From assembly GCF_006715085.1 (NCBI RefSeq), contig NZ_VFMM01000001.1, positions 3,720,001 to 3,784,000 on the forward strand: DNA of 64,000 bases, given 5' to 3'. Shown here piece after piece: positions 63,369 through 64,000 of this stretch. Both the position numbers and the translations under genes were made by a program. The notes beneath the pieces are model-generated. The model ran no database searches, was not told the DNA's origin, and saw nothing but the letters and a program-made list of their open reading frames with translations. The stretch is from Kribbella jejuensis (GTDB lineage Bacteria; Actinomycetota; Actinomycetes; Propionibacteriales; Kribbellaceae). The number at the start of each line of letters is the position of its first letter. The stretch's first letter is position 1.

Positions 63369-64000
63369 CACGGCTGCTGATCGTGGACGACGAGGCGCTG
63401 GTGCGGGCCGGGCTGAAGATGATCCTCGAGTCGGATCCCGACCTCGAGGTGGTCGCCGAGGCCGAGGACGGCGCCGACGCGGCGGCGATGGTCAAGGAGT
63501 ACCACCCGGACGTGGTGCTGATGGACATCCGGATGCCGCGGCTGGACGGGTTGGCCGCGACCCGCGAGGTGCAGGCGCTGCCGGACCCGCCGAAGATCGT
63601 CGTCCTGACGACGTTCGACCTGGACGACTACGTGTTCCGGGCGTTGCAGGCGGGGGCGAGCGGGTTCCTGCTGAAAGACACGCCGCCGCGCGAACTGGTG
63701 CAGGCGATCAAGGTGGTCGCGGCCGGAGACGCAATGCTGTCGCCGGCGGTGACCCGGCGGCTGATCGGGCACTTCGCCGGCGACCCGCGGGCCGACCGCA
63801 AGCGCGCCGCGCAGGAGCGGATCGCCAAGCTGACCGAACGCGAGCGAGAGGTGCTGATCGAGGTCGGCCGCGGCCTGCAGAACGCCGACATCGGCCGGAA
63901 GCTGTTCATGAGCGAGGCGACCGTGAAGGCGCACGTCTCCCGGGCCCTGGTGAAACTCGACGCGACGAACCGCGTCCAGGTGGCGATCCTGGCGTACGAA
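63365..64000 (+). CDS. NarL/LuxR-type response regulator, 3' end outside window
   Basis: 212 codons are visible from ATG 63365 with no stop before the window end. The receiver domain has acidic VDDEA, phosphoacceptor Asp54 in LMDIRMPRLDG, Thr in LTTFD and Lys in LLKDTPP. The C-terminal LuxR helix-turn-helix (LTEREREVLIEVGRGLQN, FMSEATVKAHVSRAL) is almost complete, so only a few residues are missing. Partner of the preceding kinase, with 4-nt overlap. Confidence 0.93.
   Translation, partial: MTRLLIVDDEALVRAGLKMILESDPDLEVVAEAEDGADAAAMVKEYHPDVVLMDIRMPRLDGLAATREVQALPDPPKIVVLTTFDLDDYVFRALQAGASGFLLKDTPPRELVQAIKVVAAGDAMLSPAVTRRLIGHFAGDPRADRKRAAQERIAKLTEREREVLIEVGRGLQNADIGRKLFMSEATVKAHVSRALVKLDATNRVQVAILAYE

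Overview
The window is high-GC DNA (about 70 percent) with actinobacterial traits: GTG starts, leaderless genes with a TANNNT box 6-8 nt before the start codon, a bifunctional MFS-thymidylate kinase, a DUF3073 protein, topoisomerase I with a Lys/Ala-rich tail, PSP1 protein and many one- and two-component regulators. I infer a soil actinomycete of the Propionibacteriales (Kribbella/Nocardioides-like). The genus cannot be proven from sequence alone. I see no tRNA, rRNA, CRISPR array, prophage or intact insertion sequence, so this looks like chromosomal backbone with accessory insertions.

Layout. 1-4.3 kb: end of an ABC exporter, a DUF2785 protein, a 165-bp hairpin, a cytochrome P450 and a Nudix hydrolase. 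4.4-9.1 kb: two tandem TPR-like/GGDEF diguanylate cyclases, convergent with a methyltransferase. 9.3-14.4 kb: a large secreted multidomain GH31 enzyme divergent from a Tat-exported PAF-acetylhydrolase-like protein that lacks its nucleophile Ser. 14.6-20.8 kb: topA, a Fur-family regulator and a GH2 beta-galactosidase. 20.9-24.3 kb: a vapBC-type toxin-antitoxin pair with a clear operator, and a MocR regulator divergent from an aminotransferase. 24.4-27.5 kb: MFS-tmk fusion and holB. 27.6-30.0 kb: three tandem DUF4190-type membrane proteins. 30.0-31.07 kb: a largely non-coding stretch built as a long imperfect inverted repeat. 31.1-40.4 kb: PSP1 protein, lipoprotein peptidase, a sterol-carrier-like protein, bulb lectin, MFS exporter, lipoprotein, a second MocR and a methyltransferase. 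40.4-48.7 kb: a CYTH/CHAD protein, then a minus-strand block encoding a LytS/LytTR two-component system and two sodium/solute symporters with small DUF485-type partners, then a phosphoesterase. 48.8-55.7 kb: a secreted propeller-like protein, a Ser/Thr kinase, an M20 dipeptidase and a three-gene proton-translocating transhydrogenase (pntAA-pntAB-pntB). 55.7-59.9 kb: a TrmB/LuxR-type regulator divergent from a tiny secreted Cys-containing peptide, then purF-purM. 59.9-64 kb: DUF3073, an ABC exporter pair and a divergent NarL-type two-component system cut by the window end.

Connections between genes. The LytS/LytTR pair sits in the same block as the symporters. Two exact matches to the published LytTR half-site lie in front of the DUF485-actP pair, suggesting that the two-component system controls carboxylate uptake. 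The peptide/regulator pair at 56-57 kb looks like a possible peptide-signalling module and is the observation I rate highest. The GH31, GH2, lectin and hydrolase genes fit a saprophytic, polysaccharide-using life.
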